8,446 bases of DNA from Alistipes sp. (GTDB lineage Bacteria; Bacteroidota; Bacteroidia; Bacteroidales; Rikenellaceae): contig JAFNUH010000190.1 of NCBI GenBank assembly GCA_017384185.1, positions 1 through 8,446 on the forward strand. Reading direction: 5' to 3'. Positions 7,411 to 8,446 of this stretch are shown here, in pieces (positions within the stretch are counted from its first letter, which is position 1; every line of letters begins with the position of its first letter). Made by a program: the position numbers and the translations under genes. The notes below the pieces were generated by a model. The model was given only the letters and a program-made list of their open reading frames with translations. It was not told the origin of the DNA and did not search any database.

Positions 7411-7447
7411 ATATTTGCATTCTAAATTTTTCGTTATATATTTGCAT
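7411..7447 (+). repeat. Direct repeat ATATTTGCAT spanning the blaI promoter
   Basis: ATATTTGCAT occurs at 7411-7420 and again at 7438-7447, start-to-start 27 bp. The first copy contains the -33 TTTG and the second contains most of the -7 box. The inverse form GCAAATAT also occurs at 7330-7337 at the HAD -33 box. The similarity may simply reflect the shared TTTG elements, or it may be a binding-site repeat. Confidence 0.5.
7414..7444 (+). promoter_or_regulatory. Promoter of the blaI-M56 operon
   Basis: TTTG (7414-7417), a 19-bp spacer and TATATTTG (7437-7444) match the Bacteroidetes -33/-7 consensus. The predicted start near 7450 gives a leader of about 70-75 nt before the blaI ATG at 7523, much longer than for the other genes here. 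The palindromes at 7492-7501 and 7507-7520 lie in that leader. Confidence 0.75.
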
Positions 7448-7491
7448 AAGGAAAGATGGATTACACATCATTCCTTCTAAAAATTTAGCAA

Positions 7492-7501
7492 ACATTAATG
7501 T
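7492..7501. promoter_or_regulatory. Candidate operator ACATTAATGT
   Basis: A perfect 10-bp palindrome 21 bp before the blaI start codon. ACA/TGT half-sites resemble the TACAnnTGTA core bound by BlaI/MecI/CopY-type repressors, but here the half-sites are four bases apart, not two. Autoregulation by BlaI is inferred from family behaviour. Confidence 0.4.
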
Positions 7502-7506
7502 AAAAC

Positions 7507-7520
7507 TAATACCGGTATTA
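7507..7520. promoter_or_regulatory. Candidate operator TAATACCGGTATTA at the blaI start
   Basis: A perfect 14-bp palindrome (TAATACC/GGTATTA) ending 2 bp before the blaI ATG. It is the longest perfect palindrome noticed in the window. It may be the autoregulatory site of the BlaI dimer or, as RNA, a small hairpin over the ribosome landing site. It does not match the classic staphylococcal TACAnnTGTA core. Confidence 0.5.
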
Positions 7521-7522
7521 AA

Positions 7523-7897
7523 ATGAGAAACAAAGAAGGCTTAACAAGAGGCGAAGAGGAGGTTATGCACATCCTCTGGAAATTGGGAAAAGCGACAGTG
7601 AGTGACGTAATTGAATTAATGGCACCGCCCAAACCCAAGTACACAACAATTGCAACATTTATCAAGATTCTTGAGCGCAAAGGCTTCGTATCGCACGTTC
7701 AAATCGGCAAGGGCTACCTCTACACCCCCGCTATCGAGCGTGAGGAGTATGCCAAGACCGTAGCGAAGAATCTGTTGCATTCATATTTCGATGGCTCAGT
7801 CTCAAATATGGTTTCATTCTTCTCAAAGCAGGAGAATATCTCTGTAAGCGAGCTTGACGAGATTATGGAGATTGTCGAAAGAGCAAAGAATCAGTAA
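7523..7897 (+). CDS. blaI: BlaI/MecI/CopY family transcriptional repressor
   Basis: 124-residue dimeric winged-helix repressor of the penicillinase-repressor family, cytosolic and DNA-binding. The winged helix spans about 6-70: LTRGEEEVMHILWKLGKATVSDVIE, recognition helix around KYTTIATFIKILERKGFV, then the wing GKGYLYTPAI. The C-terminal part (about 75-124) matches the dimerisation helices. In the staphylococcal proteins the sensor protease cleaves an Asn-Phe bond in this region; my by-eye alignment places Phe99-Phe100 there (context NMVSFFSKQENIS), so processing may differ. Length is typical. The ATG at 7523 follows an A-rich stretch and a 14-bp palindrome. An M56 peptidase gene starts 15 bp downstream, giving the standard repressor/sensor pair. 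No beta-lactamase or mec-type gene is in view, so the symbol denotes the family, not proven resistance. Confidence 0.9.
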   Translation: MRNKEGLTRGEEEVMHILWKLGKATVSDVIELMAPPKPKYTTIATFIKILERKGFVSHVQIGKGYLYTPAIEREEYAKTVAKNLLHSYFDGSVSNMVSFFSKQENISVSELDEIMEIVERAKNQ

Positions 7898-7899
7898 AA

Positions 7900-7915
7900 C
7901 ATCTGACAACAGATG
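7900..7915 (+). other. Hairpin enclosing the M56 start codon
   Basis: CATCTG (7900-7905), loop ACAA, CAGATG (7910-7915): a perfect 6-bp stem whose 3' arm ends with the ATG of the M56 gene. It begins 2 nt after the blaI stop codon. In mRNA it could hide the start codon until ribosomes finishing blaI open it, which would couple translation. The stem is short, so the effect may be modest. Confidence 0.5.
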
Positions 7916-8446
7916 AGAGAGTTAGTAATATATGTTTTGGAGGTAATAGCTTGTAGTGGCGTACTACTTTTGGCATACCACATTCTGTTGGAGCGCCGCA
8001 CGGAGTTCCGCCTATGCCGCTTGTTCCTACTACTCGCACCCGTAATCTCGGCAATCATTCCATTGCTAAATATCCCCGTATGGGCAGCTGAGGTTATATA
8101 CCTTCAAAAATCAATCGACGTCAAGCCAGCCATAGCGCCTGTGCAAAACGCAACTACAATGGTAGCAGAGGTGGCAACAACCGAGCCGATTGACCTGAGC
8201 GTAATAGCTTGGATAATATATGGCATAGGCGTCGCTATTGCTCTCTTTCTGATGATTTACCAATTTTGGGCAATCCGCTGTCTGGAGAAGACGGGCGAGA
8301 TAATTCGCAACGTTCCTCTGGTAATACGTGCTGCGGATGACATATCATCATTTTCGTTTTTTGGGACAATATACGTCGGTCACAATAGCACAGACGAAGA
8401 CGTTGAGTCGATAATGATACACGAATATAGTCACATACGTCACAAC
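7913..8446 (+). CDS. M56/BlaR1-type membrane metallopeptidase (partial)
   Basis: First 178 codons of a gene running off the window end. Translation gives an integral membrane protein of the M56 (BlaR1/MecR1) family. Helices are predicted at about 4-26, 36-57 and 93-117, with a loop of about 35 residues between the second and third. The family motif SSFSFFGTIYV occurs at 145-155. The zinc-metallopeptidase signature HEYSH (His170, Glu171, His174) follows, four residues from the cut end. In characterised relatives this protease domain, once triggered by an external ligand, leads to loss of the BlaI repressor. It is coupled to blaI (15-bp gap, hairpin on the start codon). The missing C-terminal part would hold the sensor region; in Bacteroidota relatives it is often TonB-like or carboxypeptidase-regulatory rather than penicillin-binding, so the signal cannot be stated. 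Family call is firm. Confidence 0.9.
   Translation, partial: MRELVIYVLEVIACSGVLLLAYHILLERRTEFRLCRLFLLLAPVISAIIPLLNIPVWAAEVIYLQKSIDVKPAIAPVQNATTMVAEVATTEPIDLSVIAWIIYGIGVAIALFLMIYQFWAIRCLEKTGEIIRNVPLVIRAADDISSFSFFGTIYVGHNSTDEDVESIMIHEYSHIRHN

Noticed and set aside
7455..7469. GATG/CATC pairing in the blaI leader as a riboswitch or attenuator
   Set aside because: The stem is only 4 bp with a 7-nt loop and there is no following U-tract or alternative structure.
7863..8054. 63-codon minus-strand frame at the start of the M56 gene
   Set aside because: It overlaps the M56 coding region, whose translation gives the expected helices and HEYSH motif.

Overview
The window looks like a chromosomal segment from a member of the Bacteroidota, probably a gut-type Bacteroidales. 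The evidence is the promoters: several intergenic regions carry the Bacteroidetes -7 box TAnnTTTG, two of them with a TTTG -33 box 19-20 bp upstream. Start codons are preceded by A-rich sequence rather than Shine-Dalgarno sites. The protein content also fits: a long AsmA-like protein, a receiver/PEP-synthase-type ATP-grasp fusion, and a BlaI/M56 pair. No rRNA, tRNA, CRISPR array, insertion sequence or phage gene was seen.

Layout. Positions 1-93 hold a strong rho-independent terminator serving the minus strand. Positions 94-5639 are a two-gene minus-strand operon. Its first gene is a 991-residue protein with two receiver-like domains, a PEP synthase/PPDK-type ATP-grasp domain and an uncharacterised C-terminal domain. 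Fourteen bases downstream comes an 851-residue AsmA-family envelope protein. A 91-bp divergent promoter region (5640-5730) separates this operon from a plus-strand gene for a CGAxxG-type putative redox protein (5731-6195). That gene ends against a bidirectional terminator shared with the convergent mscL (6230-6667, minus). Upstream of mscL on the minus strand is a HAD-IA phosphatase (6711-7298) whose promoter sits almost on its start codon. A second divergent, AT-rich regulatory region (7299-7522) leads to a plus-strand blaI-like repressor (7523-7897) and an M56/BlaR1-type membrane metallopeptidase. The peptidase is cut by the window end just after its zinc-binding HEYSH motif.

How the genes work together. 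The BlaI/M56 pair is a classic one-component sensing circuit: a membrane protease detects a signal and inactivates the repressor. Perfect palindromes sit at the blaI start codon and a small hairpin covers the M56 start codon. No beta-lactamase is visible, so the regulated target is unknown. The receiver/ATP-grasp protein is the least conventional gene. It keeps ATP-binding signatures of PEP synthase but lacks the phosphohistidine domain and the PEP-binding barrel, so it is unlikely to be a true PEP synthase despite how such proteins are often named. Its partner AsmA protein points to an envelope-related role, but that link is inference.
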